Shown here: piece after piece, positions 37,035 to 50,395 of the stretch
Numbering within the stretch: position 1 is the stretch's first letter
Layout: each line of letters starts with the position of its first letter
Translations under genes and position numbers: made by a program
Assembly (NCBI GenBank): GCA_021464245.1
Contig: JADCRB010000032.1
Location: 980,025-1,044,024 of the forward strand
DNA: 64,000 nt
Source of the DNA: Carallia brachiata
Lineage: Eukaryota > Streptophyta > Magnoliopsida > Malpighiales > Rhizophoraceae
Direction of reading: 5' to 3'
Notes under the pieces: model-generated
Told to the model about the DNA's origin: nothing
What the model saw: the letters and a program-made list of their open reading frames with translations, nothing else
The model's database searches: none

Positions 37035-39623
37035 TGTATGGTACTGATGACTGCTTAGAATGGTAAAATTCCGCTTCAAAGCCTGTTTGAAAAATGTTCT
37101 GTATGCAAGTTTGCTTAATACACAGGTGCTTGTGTGCGTGTTACTTTAATTTTTGGATTCTTCTGTTTGTTCTTAATAAATATCTGTATCTAAGGTTGTT
37201 CGAATTTGTTTTAATTTGTATGTGTTTCTTATTAATGGACCGAATTCTGAGGCATGCCTCATAAAATTCAACTGTACTGAACTTTTGTTTGTGATGTGCT
37301 CTTTCTTTTGATATGATATCTTTAATTATTCATCATCCACTGTGTAACTTTAAGGTGTATTGAGATCGAAAACAGACTTCACCTTCATGTTTTCCATCCT
37401 TTTTGCTGAATTTCTGCTGGCTAGCTGAGAGGAGATTATGTAATTTACTCATGTGTTCATTCAGTTTTCTTTTACCATGATGGAGTTGTCTTAGAAGTAT
37501 TTTGCTATTAGATTCATAGTTCTTAAATTCCTCTTACTTGGAAATCTATACGTTGGTGCTTTTATTGTTATTTGTGTACACACAGTGGCAGTCACTTATT
37601 AATTCCTATGTGTGCATATGATGTGCATCTGTGAGAATGTGTGCTCGTATGCATTCATCTGTTCATAGCTAGTTTTTGGCTTAGCTTGCTTGCCATATGA
37701 TGTCTGCTGAATGAATGACTGAGTGGTTTCTGTTGTTACCTGTAGGTGTGTGGAATGCGTGACATCTGGTAACATAGGATGGTAGAACAGTTAGCGAAGA
37801 ACTTTCTCTTTGGAGGCCCTTTGTTGTTTTCTTTTAGTGCCTCCGTTATTGTGTATTAAGTTGGCTAGTTGATATGGTCATTATTTTGTCAATCAGAATG
37901 AAAATGTACTGTGGGCCAATGGCAGCAGGAAGTCTTTGCAGTTATGCCAATGCCCTGGTTTAGGCTTTCTTCGCTAATTTTGTAGTCGTTTAATGTTGAA
38001 CGCCTAACACTGATATCAGACCGAAGGAAACTGTCCAGGAATTGTAAAATATTTTGTTCTTCTTGTGGGGCAACGTATACCCAACTGCAGCGTTTGACTC
38101 GCTTCCTCTCCTGCTTTTAATATCGGGGGTCGACCTGGAATTATGATCCTTTATGGCAGACTTGCTTAGATCCTCTTGTGCATCGTCTGGAAGTGTTTTG
38201 TCACTTCAACATTCCCATGAACCCCAAATCCTTTGTCCATTTTCCTATACTAAAGACCAATTTGTTGATCTTATTTCGCAATCTTGCCTGTGCGCGTTTA
38301 TTTGAAGGTTCTAGGCTTCTAGCTATACTTGTTCTTTTATTTTATTTTTTCCAAGTATGGTACACAAAGCTAAAATTTCAGTTCGGTTGACCGCCAAACT
38401 GGATTTAAGACGGATTTAATTCTTCGAAAGATTTAGATGGACCTTTGACCTGGTAGACTTGACAGTAGGACTCGCTAACTTTTTATTTTAAAATTTTGTA
38501 ACACAATATTTTATGACAAAGAATAATTAATTTGGAAGTTAAAATACTTAAAATGTTAAATCAAATTTTTTAGTCCATTCAAATATTATTTTATTTGTAA
38601 TATTTTACAGAGTTCATATGATAACATATGATATATGCAGAAAATATTATAAATATTATTATATATATAATGAATGTCATTGTCTCGATGGTTGTTCAAC
38701 AAATCACCGTGAGAACCGAAATTTTTTTAAATGGTTGGCAAGAAAAGATCTTGTTTCATGTTATCCGTTAGACTGAACCTTTTTTTTAACACAGTAATAT
38801 TTAACGATTAGTTAGCCAATTATTAGAAAAGACAGAGAAATGCAAGTTTAAAACAATGCACGGGATAAAAGCACCCTTACTTACAAAGTGGGCAGCCACA
38901 GGCGTGGAGGATTTTCAGCTATTATAAAAGTCTCGAGTTCCGTTATGTGGACACGGAAAAATAGACATAGAGAAAATTGAAAAAAAGTTTTTACAACCAA
39001 CTAACTTATTTGTACAACTAAATGTCTAATTTCTGCAACAAAAAACAGATAAAAAAATATTTTTAATTTTATTACAATAATTCAGCGTCTCGTTGCACAA
39101 ATAATCTAATTAATTGTAAAAAAAATATTTTTCCGTCCCTCTGCGTCCTCATTTTTCCGTCCACCTATATTTTTTCTAAAAGTCCCCATGCCACCTCGGC
39201 CTAGGCTAGGTGGCTCTTAAGACTGAACTTGAGCCAGACTAGAGTAGAGGCTAAAATGCTTTGGGAGACTAGGATTATGCAACAGAACAATTTTTCTGTA
39301 TGGCGGGAAAATTTAACAGTATATTTGGAATGCTACTCATACAGAAACATTATACTCAGATCTAGTATTGATTGCTTCTAATGAATAATGCCCAACAGAA
39401 GAATATACCAGGACTGGGATGCTTTTGGTGACGACTTTCAACCATTTTTCACTTGTGGGGTAGAAGAAAACTAGAAAAGGACATTACTGTCAGTTTTCCG
39501 TACTCCTGTGGGTAAGTTCTGAACTTGAGCTCTTGAGTAATGCAGAGAACTACCATATACGTGACCATTCTGTTGTTATTTGTACTGACCATACTAGATT
39601 CTACTCGAAACCTTGATTGAAAT
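37035..39623. other. 3' region of the SWIB gene and intergenic DNA
   Basis: No coding region is seen. The left part to about 38,050 is less AT-rich and may be a long 3' untranslated region, possibly with an intron ending near 37,745. The remainder is AT-rich with no clear repeat termini. The 3' untranslated region of the minus-strand NTF2-like gene probably lies just left of 39,624. Confidence 0.4.
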
Positions 39624-41157
39624 TTAGTTTATGTGGCCAGAAATCACTGCTTTTAGAAGGAATAAAGTAATGGCCACACAAAACAGAGCAAGCAAAGCTG
39701 CTCTCACCTTCTTTTTGGACAAATTATAAGAGGTCAGCTTATCTGCTATGGTCATCATATAACCCATAATTTTCTGCACAAAAACATATGTAGAGGTGGT
39801 GTAAGCAAAATGTTTCTCCTCCAATTGCCATGTCCTAATTATTTGCATTGAAGGGGGAAAAAAAAACTTAAAATTTCTTACCAATCTGAAGGGTTCGATA
39901 TGAAGAAGTGGCTCCATGAACATCTCCACATTCCTGAAAGCACGAGACTCTATTAATGTTCCATCGCTGTGGAGATTTTGATTTAATAATCTGTAAGAAA
40001 TTGTCCGAACCTTATTAGAAACTTCCCTTTGTAAACGTGAAATGTGTAGAAGCTGACACCCTTTCCGAACGGCATATGTGTCTCTTTCGATTCTGTCAAT
40101 AAATGAACGTATTTAGAAAACAAAGGACTACAGCTCTGAAAAATATTGCATATGGGGGGGTTTCATTATCCAGGAGAGGGGCAAAGGGGCATGCATACCT
40201 AGTGTCCATTGAACCCCAACAGTCAATCCTTCGTGCAACGTTGGCTTCACTACAAATACAATGCTATCTCCCAACTTTTTGATAAGGAAAGTGAAGAAGT
40301 CTAACACTCGCTGCATTTTTAGTTGGGAAAAATATAAAGCGACCAGGTGGAGGGACAGGCGCGAGTCCCATGTGGGTCTCACGCTTCTTTTTATTTTATT
40401 TTTTTAATTTTAAGAAAAAAATAGAATGTGCAAATAAGTAAGATAACGGTGATAGAATCGGCATAAAAAGTGAGAAAATGTACAAATAAGTACAAAAAAA
40501 AATTATTTGTACATTTATTTTACTTGTTTGCACATTATATATTTTTTAAAATAAAAAAATTAAAAACACACGAGACTCGTATAAGACTCACACTGGTGTA
40601 TTACCTGTTCATCCTCGTTTAACCCGCCTCGTTAATGTAGCGGGATCTTAAAGTTATTAGTTGTCAACCGTAAAATGCGTGAAAGAGTGCATGAGAAAAT
40701 GCTATCTGAAGTCTTCCCACTCTTTTGGTGAAAATGATCTTACCTGCTTTCCTTGGAAGATTTGGTAAAACGAGAATAAATTGGAGCAACAACGGCATTC
40801 ATCTCCAATCATATCAGACAATTCCTGGGTATTTTGATCCTTGATAGCACTGTATAACTTGAGGACCGTTTCTAGAGCTCCTTTATCTTCCTGCCTTGAT
40901 CCTGATGAGCTTGCAGCGCTCAACGGCAGCAGTGATAGGCCTCTACGCCGTAAAGAACAGCCAGTAACATCATCAATCAAACGTTGGAGCAAGGACCGAC
41001 GCACAAGATCATTACCAATGCCAACACTTGTTCTCTTAAATGGATTTTTTTGCATAAGAAGATTATGGGAGTTTCTTGAGTTTGGGCTGAATGAAACGGA
41101 ATGTGGGGATGCTAAGGTAGTGCGAAATAAACAAGCAGAAAGAGATGCAATGGCCAT
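39624..41157 (-). CDS. Plastid-targeted NTF2-like (SnoaL-type) family protein, 5 exons, 269 aa
   Basis: Exons on the minus strand: 41157-40744, 40310-40199, 40092-40011, 39933-39882 and 39773-39624. Phases are consistent and there is no frame break. The ATG at 41,157 (MAIASLSACLFR) starts a Ser/Arg-rich, acid-poor N-terminus of about 60 residues typical of a chloroplast transit peptide. The in-frame ATG at 41,277 is less likely. The NTF2-like cone-fold domain begins near residue 90 (LETVLKLYSAIKDQNTQELS), continues through LHEGLTVGVQWTL, THMPFGKGVSFYTFHVYKGK and ends RNVEMFMEPLLHIEP. A C-terminal hydrophobic helix (AALLALFCVAITLFLLKAVI) suggests membrane anchoring. The molecular function of these plant members is not established. 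Arabidopsis At3g09250 is, from memory, of this type. Confidence 0.88.
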
Positions 41158-42212
41158 TTGGATGTTCAAAAGATCGAAGCAACAAAATCGCAACCTTTGA
41201 ATGTGCAGAATATCAACGCATGGTGTTGTGTTTAACAGAAGATTTGAACAGGACAAAAGAAGAAAAGAATCAACCAAGTAGCGGCGCTTTCCTTAGATCG
41301 CAAGTAAGGGATCTCTCTTATGAAAAATAAGACTAAGGATTCGTTTGACAAGTTGTAAGTTCGAATTTTACTTTCTTTTTCTTTTTAATTTTTAGTGAGG
41401 TGACAAATTTACACTTTTAAACTCTATTTTGTAGAAGTTTTCTAAATTTCGGTCATGATGGGACAATCTGTGTACGTGAATAAATGCACATGAGACAATA
41501 TTCTTTACTAAGTATGAGGTCAACTCCTCTTTATACTTATTAATTTAAAAAAAAAAAAGTGAGAATGATAATCCAACAGTTCAGTCTTTAACGAGCATTG
41601 TGTCCATAATTATGATAAATTACTAATAATATAGATGATTACAATATAACTAGTACTAAATCAAATATAAATTGAACCTCATCAAACACCCTAACAAGCA
41701 TGCGATCTAATATACAACTTAATAAACGACTCATACCATAGTAGTTACTAATTCTTATTAATAGACGTCATCTTACAGTAATACGTAGGATATTTCTGCC
41801 AAAGGAATATATGAACTCTAGATTAGAATAGAGTAATCATATCATTACGTCATTACATCAAGATTCACTCTTCCCAAACTATGCTAATTATTTCAAACTT
41901 TCACTAGTACCGATCAACTTTCACTACTTCCGTTTCCTTCAAAAAAAAAAAAAAAAAAAACCGTGATTTTACAATTAAATAGGATTGGGCGGGCCCAAAA
42001 AAGGGCCCGGCATATATTCTTTGTAGGGCCTGTCTGGCAAAGCAAAGTAGCCAAAACGGTGCGTTTTGTTGAAGCCTCACGGACAAAATCGACGCCAGCT
42101 CCTCCACTGCAAGGAAAACCTAAAAACATCGTCGTATTCATCAAGACTCAAGAGTTGTTTGTGAATTTTGCTGCTGCTGTTGTTGTTGTTCTGGGTGGTG
42201 GATCCGAGGAAG
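41158..42212. other. Bidirectional promoter region between NTF2-like gene and EMC3
   Basis: About one kilobase separates two divergent starts. It contains a poly-A tract at 41,941-41,960. No TATA box is convincing for either gene, which fits broadly expressed genes. No coding region is supported. Confidence 0.45.
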
Positions 42213-44775
42213 ATGGCAGAAGATCTGGTGCTAGACACGGCGATCAGAGACTGGGTGCTGATTCCGCTATCGGTGGTGATGGTGCTCATCGGAATCCTCC
42301 GCCACTTCGTCGCCAAGCTCATGCGCTCCTCCCAAATCCCCGATCCCAAGATCCTCAAAGAAGGGCATGTCTTCCCTTTAATTTTTCTCTCTCTGTCTAT
42401 GTATATATACAAGGTCTTGAATTCGAGTCTTCTGCGTAGAAAAAATATACGTTGGGAGAGTTTTGTCTGAAATAAATTCTTCCTGAGTCGAACTAAATTA
42501 GTCGGGACCAATATGATTTTTTAATATCGGGTTTAGTACAATACATGTGTGTTTTTATATGTATGTATATGTAACAAATTCTCTTCTTTTTTTTTTTTTG
42601 GGTGATGGTCTGTTTCAGGCAATTGATTGTTAGGGCTCGGAATTTACGCGCTGCTGCCAATTTCATACCTCCAAAGTCGTTTCGCGCCCGAAGGGTTTAT
42701 TATAACAACGAGGTTTTTCTCTTTCTCTTTTGAATTTTCTCTAGGGTTTTGCTTTTTGTGTTTTTTTGATTTGGATTGAGATTTGCTAATGCTTTGAAAA
42801 ATAGTCAAATTGTGCAGTGTAATATGAATTAATTCGCGATTGGTGCAGTTTTCTTGGAATTGGTAAAAAAAAATTTATATGTAAATTGAATCAAGTCCGA
42901 GTTATATGGTTCCCATTGAAGTAGATTTAATTTCATGTGGGGCTGAAAATTTGTTTTTTTTTTTGTTTTAAAGAAAAATTGAGACACTGAGGGTATAAAT
43001 GCTGTGTATCTAGCTGCAATTATAGATTATTATGTTCGTAAGTTTTAGAATTTTACTGAAGACTTGATGAGATTCATGATTTTAGAGTGCAGTTTTTGAT
43101 ACAATGAGCTTTCTTTAGGCTGGGCATGGTTTCGTGCTAAGATTTTCTTTTATTTTTCATTTTTTTTATCAGTTTCTGGATGCCGATATGCTAATGTGAA
43201 TATTTTCACTTTCAACTATTGGTAGGAAAATGGATTGTTGCATGTTCCCAAGGGCCAAGTTCAAAACGCACAAGCACAAATGTTCTCTGATCCGAACATG
43301 GCCATGGACATGATGAAGAAAAACCTTTCAATGATCATACCCCAGGTAGCATGAAATAAGCAATAAGCAGCTTGTTTTCGATGTCTAGACTTTGTGGTTT
43401 CTGTTCTAATGATACAATTGACTTTTTGATTTGTAACTTTACTATTTTTCCTGTTGGCCAGACACTTACTTTTGCTTGGGTCAACTTTTTCTTCTCTGGA
43501 TTTGTTGCAGGTTTGTTTCATTATTAATGTTCCTTGGTTCTGAATTATTGTGTTTTTCATTTCTTTAATCTTTGGTTTTGTCTTGGATACAATGTCTTAG
43601 TTGTCAATTAAAGTCCATAGCTTTTCAACATTAAAAGGTTTGTTAATGTACTCTTTTATTCATCACAGCCAAGATACCATTTCCTCTGACTCAAAGGTTC
43701 AGATCAATGTTGCAAAACGGGATTGACTTGAGCACTGTTGATGTTAGCTATGTCAGCAGTCGTTCATGGTATATCTTCACTGTTATGAACAAGAAGCTTC
43801 CCCTGAAATGAATTCATAGGCTTACACTTTGCTAAATATGCCTAATTGCTCTAATTATTTTTATTCAGGTATTTTCTTAATTTGTTTGGATTGAGGGGTT
43901 TATTTAGTCTCATCCTCGGTGAAGAAAATGGTTAGTATCGGTTTCTGCTCTAAATTCTGTATCTTCTGGTTCATGGCTTTGCTTCTCCTTTCAAAATGAT
44001 AGATAAATAATACATGCTTGATTTTTAGTTTTGCACCTGGGATTCTTTTAAGTTTATTTCTGCACTTTCTAACTTGAGTTTTAATGCAGCCACAGATGAT
44101 ACACAGCGTATGATGCAAATGAGTGGCTTTGGCTTTGATCCAACAAAGGTTGGATTGTTTCTCTATCTAACATTTTTGGGCTTACACTGCTTTTACTCGT
44201 CTAAGTGTAATTATACATATCATTTTGCTGGCCATTGTCAGCGGGCTCTTTTCATAATTTTTTTGAACCGACTGTTCTACTCCTTTTTGCATGGACCGTA
44301 ATTGGTTTTCAATACTTTGTACCGTACTGGCTGGTCAAGTTGACTAACGTGTGAGCCCTCCCCCTTTATTTAGCATTTTTCCTTATTTTTAAGTTCTTGA
44401 AAGCCAGAAATCAGCCTGCATGTTGTAGCATCGAAACATGAAAGTTTCAGAGAACATATGATTAGTGGAATAACCATTCTTTCTCTAATAGGAACAGGAT
44501 GCCATAAAGATTTGTTTGGTAGTTCCTTCCCAGCCTAAACACTTTGATATATTTTGGAGCATGGAATTAATTTGTTTTTTCTTGACTTGTTGAATTGAAT
44601 TTCATTTTTCTCGGAATTTTATTTTTTTATACTGATTACTCCTAAGCCTGATGATTTTTATTGCTTCCAGAGCTTGAGTGCCGAGAAGGACAGTCTTGAC
44701 ATAGTTCAGCATGAATGGGTCCTACCAAAATTTGAGCGGCGTGCTGAAGCGGTGTTGAAAAAGCTAGTGAGTTGA
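42213..44775 (+). CDS. EMC3: ER membrane protein complex subunit 3 (EMC3), 8 exons, 246 aa
   Basis: A core subunit of the ER membrane protein complex, which inserts tail-anchored and multi-pass membrane proteins. It belongs to the Oxa1/YidC/Get1 superfamily. Exons: 42213-42364, 42619-42712, 43226-43345, 43462-43510, 43669-43768, 43869-43930, 44090-44148 and 44671-44775, adding up to 247 codons with the stop. Matching landmarks are [20 protein letters not shown] at the start, [52 protein letters not shown], the [16 protein letters not shown] loop, [20 protein letters not shown], and FGFDPTK before the charged tail. Membrane segments lie near residues 15-35, 110-130 and 165-185. Intron 1 uses a GC donor (GG/GCATGT), the only frame-preserving choice. 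Intact. Confidence 0.96.
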
Positions 44776-45300
44776 GCGGTGGGGCAAATTTGCATTCTTC
44801 TAATGATTTTTGCTCCCTCCTGGACTCCCTATTCTTCTCCACGTTCCTTGGGGCTCTGAGGTCAGCTTGAACGTATCCAGAGTTTAACAATCACGAGTCC
44901 TGGTGGAGCCTGCGTTCAGTATTCCAATTAGATTTCAAGGTTTTTATAAGTTACGACCAAAAATTTCCATGTAGGATGTATAATTATGCATTCCTTAGGA
45001 AATCGGTTGACTTGTAGGATTTCCAAGTCTTATCCAACTGTGGTAATTTGTATCATGATGGGCCAAGAATCAAACGAAGTAACAGTCCCTTTAACATGCT
45101 TTTCTCTTGTGATCGGATCAGGTTAAGTGGGGGTTTTTTTTTTGTGACCCACAAAAAAAAAAAAAAAATTATTACTAGAACATTGCTAGGCTTAAATGGG
45201 TTTCTGCCACATCCGACCTTGCCTCCTTTTTTTTTTTCAGACAATGCGGGGGAGGGATAATAGCGTAGGGACTCAAACTGGATTTTTGCAAGGGAAGGCA

Positions 45301-45340
45301 CACCAGATCACCAAGTTAAGTGGATCTTGGTGATCTGGTG
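45301..45340. other. Perfect 15-bp inverted repeat with 10-nt loop
   Basis: CACCAGATCACCAAG, loop of ten bases, then CTTGGTGATCTGGTG. Every base of the arms pairs. It lies about 530 bases past the EMC3 stop in otherwise unstructured DNA. Confidence 0.9.
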
Positions 45341-47479
45341 GTTCATGACAAGGGATAAAGCATATTACCCTTGAAAATCACTAAGCGAAGTTGATGGATA
45401 ATCAGCAAGCATAGTGGAAACATTGAAGTGATTCAGAATGTAAAATAATTACGGCTGACCTTCCACAGCAGCTGAAGCATGTGATCACTTCCATTGGGCC
45501 ACCTCCTTGATATTGTTGCTTTCATGTGTGGACCATGGGGAACACGAAAGGGTAAAAAGGGGGCATGGGGAGAAGAATAAAAGACATGGGTTGGCAACCA
45601 GAGAAAAACGGAGAAAAGTGGGTTTGCAATTTCAAAAGAAAAGGGCCGGGTTATTATAAAGCTAGCCTCTGGGCCACTCCTACGCTGCAATGCGGGATTT
45701 GATTTGTCTGTCAATTTACATTGGCACTGGCAAATCCGAACTTAGCATTGCTAAAACTGTGATTAGAGCATACCTAAAGAAAAGAAAGACCGTGCATTAA
45801 AAATTTGTTATATTTAGACCAAAAAAGTGTTGCGTAACTATCATTAACTACTATGCAGAAATTTGTGTAGCTGGAAGTCCCTCTGTATGAGATTTTTTTT
45901 TATTTGAAAATAATTAGTTGTTAAATGTTAGTTATTAATAAAAAATAAAATAAAAATTTAACTTTTTTAATTGATAAAAAAATAATTTATATCTTATCTT
46001 TTTTTTTATGGGATATCTTAAAATTCTACCAACTGTTGAAAAAAAAAACAATTGAAGAGAATAAATTTTTTTTTTCACTGACATACTGTTATGACAATTT
46101 ATATCTCATCTTACTTGACATAAGAGATAAGAGGAGCGAGTGGCCACTAACTCCTTATTCCATCAACTCAAATTTTAGAGAAATTCCGACTCCCTAGATT
46201 CACAATTGTACTTTGAATTAGAATAGCATTGAGTATCAACTATGGGCCCAACTCCGAACAGAAGGGTCCCACAACAACATTATTCGTCCATGTCACTACA
46301 GGATGACTAGTTTGGTAGGTGGGCCACCGGTATATTCTGGTCCCTTAATATAAACCAAACATGACAGCCACGCAGCCGGAAGACATTATCGCTAGTGATG
46401 GCTCTCGCATCACATCTTCTATGGGGTCTCTCTTTTAAAGATCTTCAAGATTTTCATTAATTTTTTTAATGGGAAATATTTAACAAGACTTTATAAGTGT
46501 GAATAAAAATAAGGTTAAAAAATTATGAGTGGTTGAATTATTAAATTTTAAAAAAATTATTATATATTATCAAATGAATTGTATAATTAATTTAATGTTA
46601 TTTAAAATATATAAATATAATAGAGCTTTTTTTTTCTAATTTTCACATTATTTATGGGAGTGCTGATTGGTGAGTAGAGGAGTAAAGATTCCCATTGCAA
46701 TGGTCCTTTTCAAATTTGAGTGTGGATGCTTAATGTTCTCACGTTTATCTTACTTTCATAGAAATTTACATTATAATGGGATTATTTTTAAATCTGATTA
46801 TTTTCAGCTACTTGAACTTCGGCTGAAATCATTCTGTAAACTAAATCGTACTTTATAAACACTACAAATTGGATTCTGGGCCACTTTTTGATGCAGATCA
46901 TATTATGTCTTCCCGACATCTAATTAATGATTCAATGGACCATTAAACGAAAACAGAAAAAAAATCTCACAGACGACATAGATAATAGATCATAGTATGA
47001 AAACAGACAATAGGAAAAAGACCACAATAACCTTCTTCGCCTATCCCAGTCATTGCATTTAAAAAAAAAAAAAAAATGAAGGTTGATGACTGCGATCAGT
47101 CGTGGCAAAATTAGTGGCAAAATCGGACGGCTGCAAGTGGGCCTCGGGTCGCGAGAATCCTACCTGGAAAGCATGTAATGTGGGCCCACAAGAGCCCACC
47201 ACTCTGGAAAAGGTGGTTCCCCAAAGCTGCGAAAATTGGGCTAAATCAAAGGTGGAAAAAGGCAAAGGCATGCGGCAATCTTTCCATATCGTTTTAGTGT
47301 GGGCCCGAATTTGGGGTGGTGGTGGGACGCTCCCATTTGGATGGTAATGATCTTAGTTGGTGATTCTGGGTCCCATTTCAGGCCCGCCTAGTACGCTGAT
47401 GTTGCCTAACTTTTGGCTTCGCATCCAAACTATCAAGGAAAATGCGTTGGTGTAGATTAAGTAACATGTGAAATTTAAA

Positions 47480-48596
47480 GGCAATAAAACAAAATTTATC
47501 CTCTATATTTCAAGGTTTTTGGCTTTTTTTTGTTCTTTTTTTTTTTTTATTAAATTCTACATTTCACGTTAATTTTGTAACTAAAATTACCCTTTATTAT
47601 TAACTTCGCTATGCCACGTATCGTGTCATCTCAGACTAACTCTGCTACGTCAACAAACGAGCATTGATATATAGTTTTTAATATTCTTTTTTTAATCTTA
47701 ATTTATTTTCTAAAAATAAAAAATTCAAAAATTTGATTTCTAAAAAAAAGAGGAATTCAAAATTTTGTTTTTAAAAATAAAAAAGAAAAATTCACTTTTT
47801 TTTCTAAAACCCAAATTCTGAATTTTCATTTTTTTAGAAAACAAAATTTGAATTTTATTTTTTTAGAAACCGAAATTCTTTTTTTAAAAAAATTTTGACA
47901 CCGAGAATTTTTTTAGAAACCGTTTTTAGAAACCGAAATTCCTTTTAGCTTTTGTTTTGAAATTTGGGAAAACGTGTAATTATTTTTTTATTTTCTTATA
48001 TTGTTCTGAAATTTTTTTAACTTTTTTTTCGAAATTTAAGAAAATATATAATTATTTTTTTATTTTTGCATATTTTTCTTAAAATTTTTTCTTCATTTTA
48101 ATTTTTTTATAAAATTTGGGAAAAATATGTAATTATTTTTTATTTTTGTGCATTTTTTTATTTTTTTCCTTTACTTTTTTTTAAATTTGGGAAAAATGTA
48201 ACTATTTTTTTATTTTAGTATATTTTCTGAAAAAAAATTTCTTCCTCTTACTTTTTTTTAAAATTTAGAATAAATATATAATTATTCCTTTTATTCTTCA
48301 TATATTTTAAAAAAAATTTCTTCCTTTTTAACTTTTTTTAAAAAATTTCTTCCTTTTTCTTTTTTTCTTTTGAAAATTAAAAACTGTTACATCAACATTT
48401 GTTTGCTGACATGGCAGATGACATGATAGAGTTAATCTGAGGCGGCACGCTATGTGGCGCCAAGTGGTAAAGTTAACAGTAAAGGGCAATTTTTAACTAC
48501 AAAATTAACGTGGATGGTAGAATTGAACAAAGAAAAAAGAAGTGAGTAAAAGCCAAAAATCTCTAGAATATAAAAGGTGGATTTTTGTTTTATGCT
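47480..48596. mobile_element. MULE-like fold-back element with 9-bp target duplication
   Basis: Left end GGCAATAAAACAAAA and reversed right end AGCATAAAACAAAAA start long imperfect terminal inverted repeats of about 200 bp. These include a TCACGTTAATTTTGTA-like block, a block with TGTCATCT, and a TGATGTAACAG/CATTTGTT region. The 9-mer AAATTTAAA flanks both ends (47,471-47,479 and 48,597-48,605), the size used by Mutator-like elements. The duplication is AT-only, so it is weaker evidence than it looks. The interior (about 47,940-48,350) is a degenerate tandem repeat of roughly 80-90 bp with a GAAATTTGGGAAAATATGTA core. No transposase is seen. Confidence 0.7.
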
Positions 48597-50269
48597 AAAT
48601 TTAAATAATATGAGTTTTTAAATTGTTAAATTTTAAAAAATAAATAAATAAATAAACTATTATTGTCATTAAAAAAATTATGTCTTTATCTATATCTTTT
48701 TAATTTATATTTATGTAACTAAACTCAACTATTCTTTTTCTAAAAAAAATGCCGTTTGGGACAAAGTGAAAGTTAACGGAGAAAACCTTAGACTCCAAAG
48801 ACGCCAAAATGATTTGACCCCAATAGTTAAAAGTTGCTTCTTATTTGTTTTTCACTACCCAGAAAAAGTGCCATTAATGTGTAGACCAAAAAAAAAAGGG
48901 TGCCATTAATGTTGCTTTTCTTTTATGTCTGTGTATTATGACAGTGTTCTATGTGTAAATACCAAGCTGGCCGCGATTGTTGCCTTCGACCAACAAGTTT
49001 TTACCTCCTTTTCCACCCAAAATCGGTGTGTGGGCAAAGATGGTGCCACTTTTATTGTTATTTTTTCCTCAAATAAACATAACAATGTGACAAGAGGCAT
49101 TAATCATCTAAAGTGACAGGTTGGCAGTTATTTGCCGTGATTTTTTTTATTACAATTTAATTTTAAATTTTGCGTTGAAATTGTACCTATTTTAATTAAT
49201 AGGGGTTACACAAAAGTGTAGTTGTGAGTTTAATATATATTAATACAATAATTAGACATAAAAAAGACTTGTTAAATTTAATAATACTTAAATAATAAGT
49301 CTTTTTAAAAATAATTAAATAAAATTAAATAAATAAAAATTATTTTAATTTTAATTTATATATTTAATAATCGTCTTATTTATAATAAAAAATTTTTGTT
49401 GAAAAAAAAAAACAAACAAGATGCATGCGAAGAGAGATAGACCATTAAATAATATAAATACCTTGAGTCCGCGTTGGTCCCTGGCGAAATAAGCACTAAT
49501 GTACAAAGAACTTTTTATCGGCCTGCGTGGCTGGATCTTGATGTTCCTAATTGACAACAATATTTGTACTGGTTTGCGTCACCAACATACTGCATGGCAC
49601 GTGACTGCTTTGGGAGCTACAATCTATAACATGTAGGGCACTGCCAATCTGTAGTAAAATTACGTTATAAGACCTTAAGATACATCCCAAATCAGAAGGC
49701 AAAATTCCATAAATTTTACAGGTTTATCGTGTACACAAATTCAATTTGACATGTTTAAATATAAATTTACATCGTGTTATTACAATAATCAGATGTACAT
49801 TTGTGATCTTCATCGTTGATTACAATCATACATCAGAACAAGTGCAGTTGTGTCGTGACAATAGATGCCCTGATCAGATTAGTTTGCGAGCAGATCTAAT
49901 GGAGATCTCTTGGAACAGGAATGCACCATAAGTTAGTCATCCACATGCCCTACCGTACAAAACAGGGAAAAACCCACTTAATGAAAAGATAAGATGCTGA
50001 TGTGAGAAAGAAATGGCCTCCACCATATGACATTGCCAATTCATTTTGTTTTTATTATTAGTAACATTGAATCATCCAGAAATCCTTACGCAAGTGATAC
50101 TTTACTGAAAGTGTTAAATGGAAAAATACAGATTGACAACTAGATTTATGCTAATGCTGTCAGGGGGCCCTGAGGTGTCAAGTTGCAAAAGACTCTTAAA
50201 GTGCCACCCATACCTACCAGTCCTTAAAAAAAAAAAAAAAATGGTGAAATTATGCTTTGCATTTTTCAT

Positions 50270-50281
50270 CTATATAAATAG
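50270..50281 (+). promoter_or_regulatory. TATA box for the acidic disordered protein gene
   Basis: CTATATAAATAG lies 115 bases before the ATG at 50,396, implying a 5' leader of about 85-90 bases. It is close to plant consensus and suggests a strongly or conditionally expressed gene. Confidence 0.65.
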
Positions 50282-50395
50282 CTCTCACATTGATCACTCT
50301 CTTCACTTCACTCACAACAAGTCTCATTTCTCTCCAAACCATTTAATATTCTTTCAAAAATTCTTCAAATTTTTGTTGCATCAGTTTGATTCATA

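Larger units (their letters stand above)
44776..50269. other. Repeat-bearing intergenic region without a gene
   Basis: Holds the 3' flank of EMC3, a 15-bp-stem hairpin at 45,301-45,340, the MULE-like fold-back element at 47,480-48,596, several poly-A/T runs, and otherwise AT-rich sequence. Reading frames such as 45,053-45,301, 45,433-45,714 and 47,102-47,347 show no domain and are not called. Confidence 0.5.

Noticed and set aside
42077..42511. 144-codon minus-strand frame over EMC3 exon 1
   Set aside because: Shadow of EMC3, whose sense frame matches the family along its full length.
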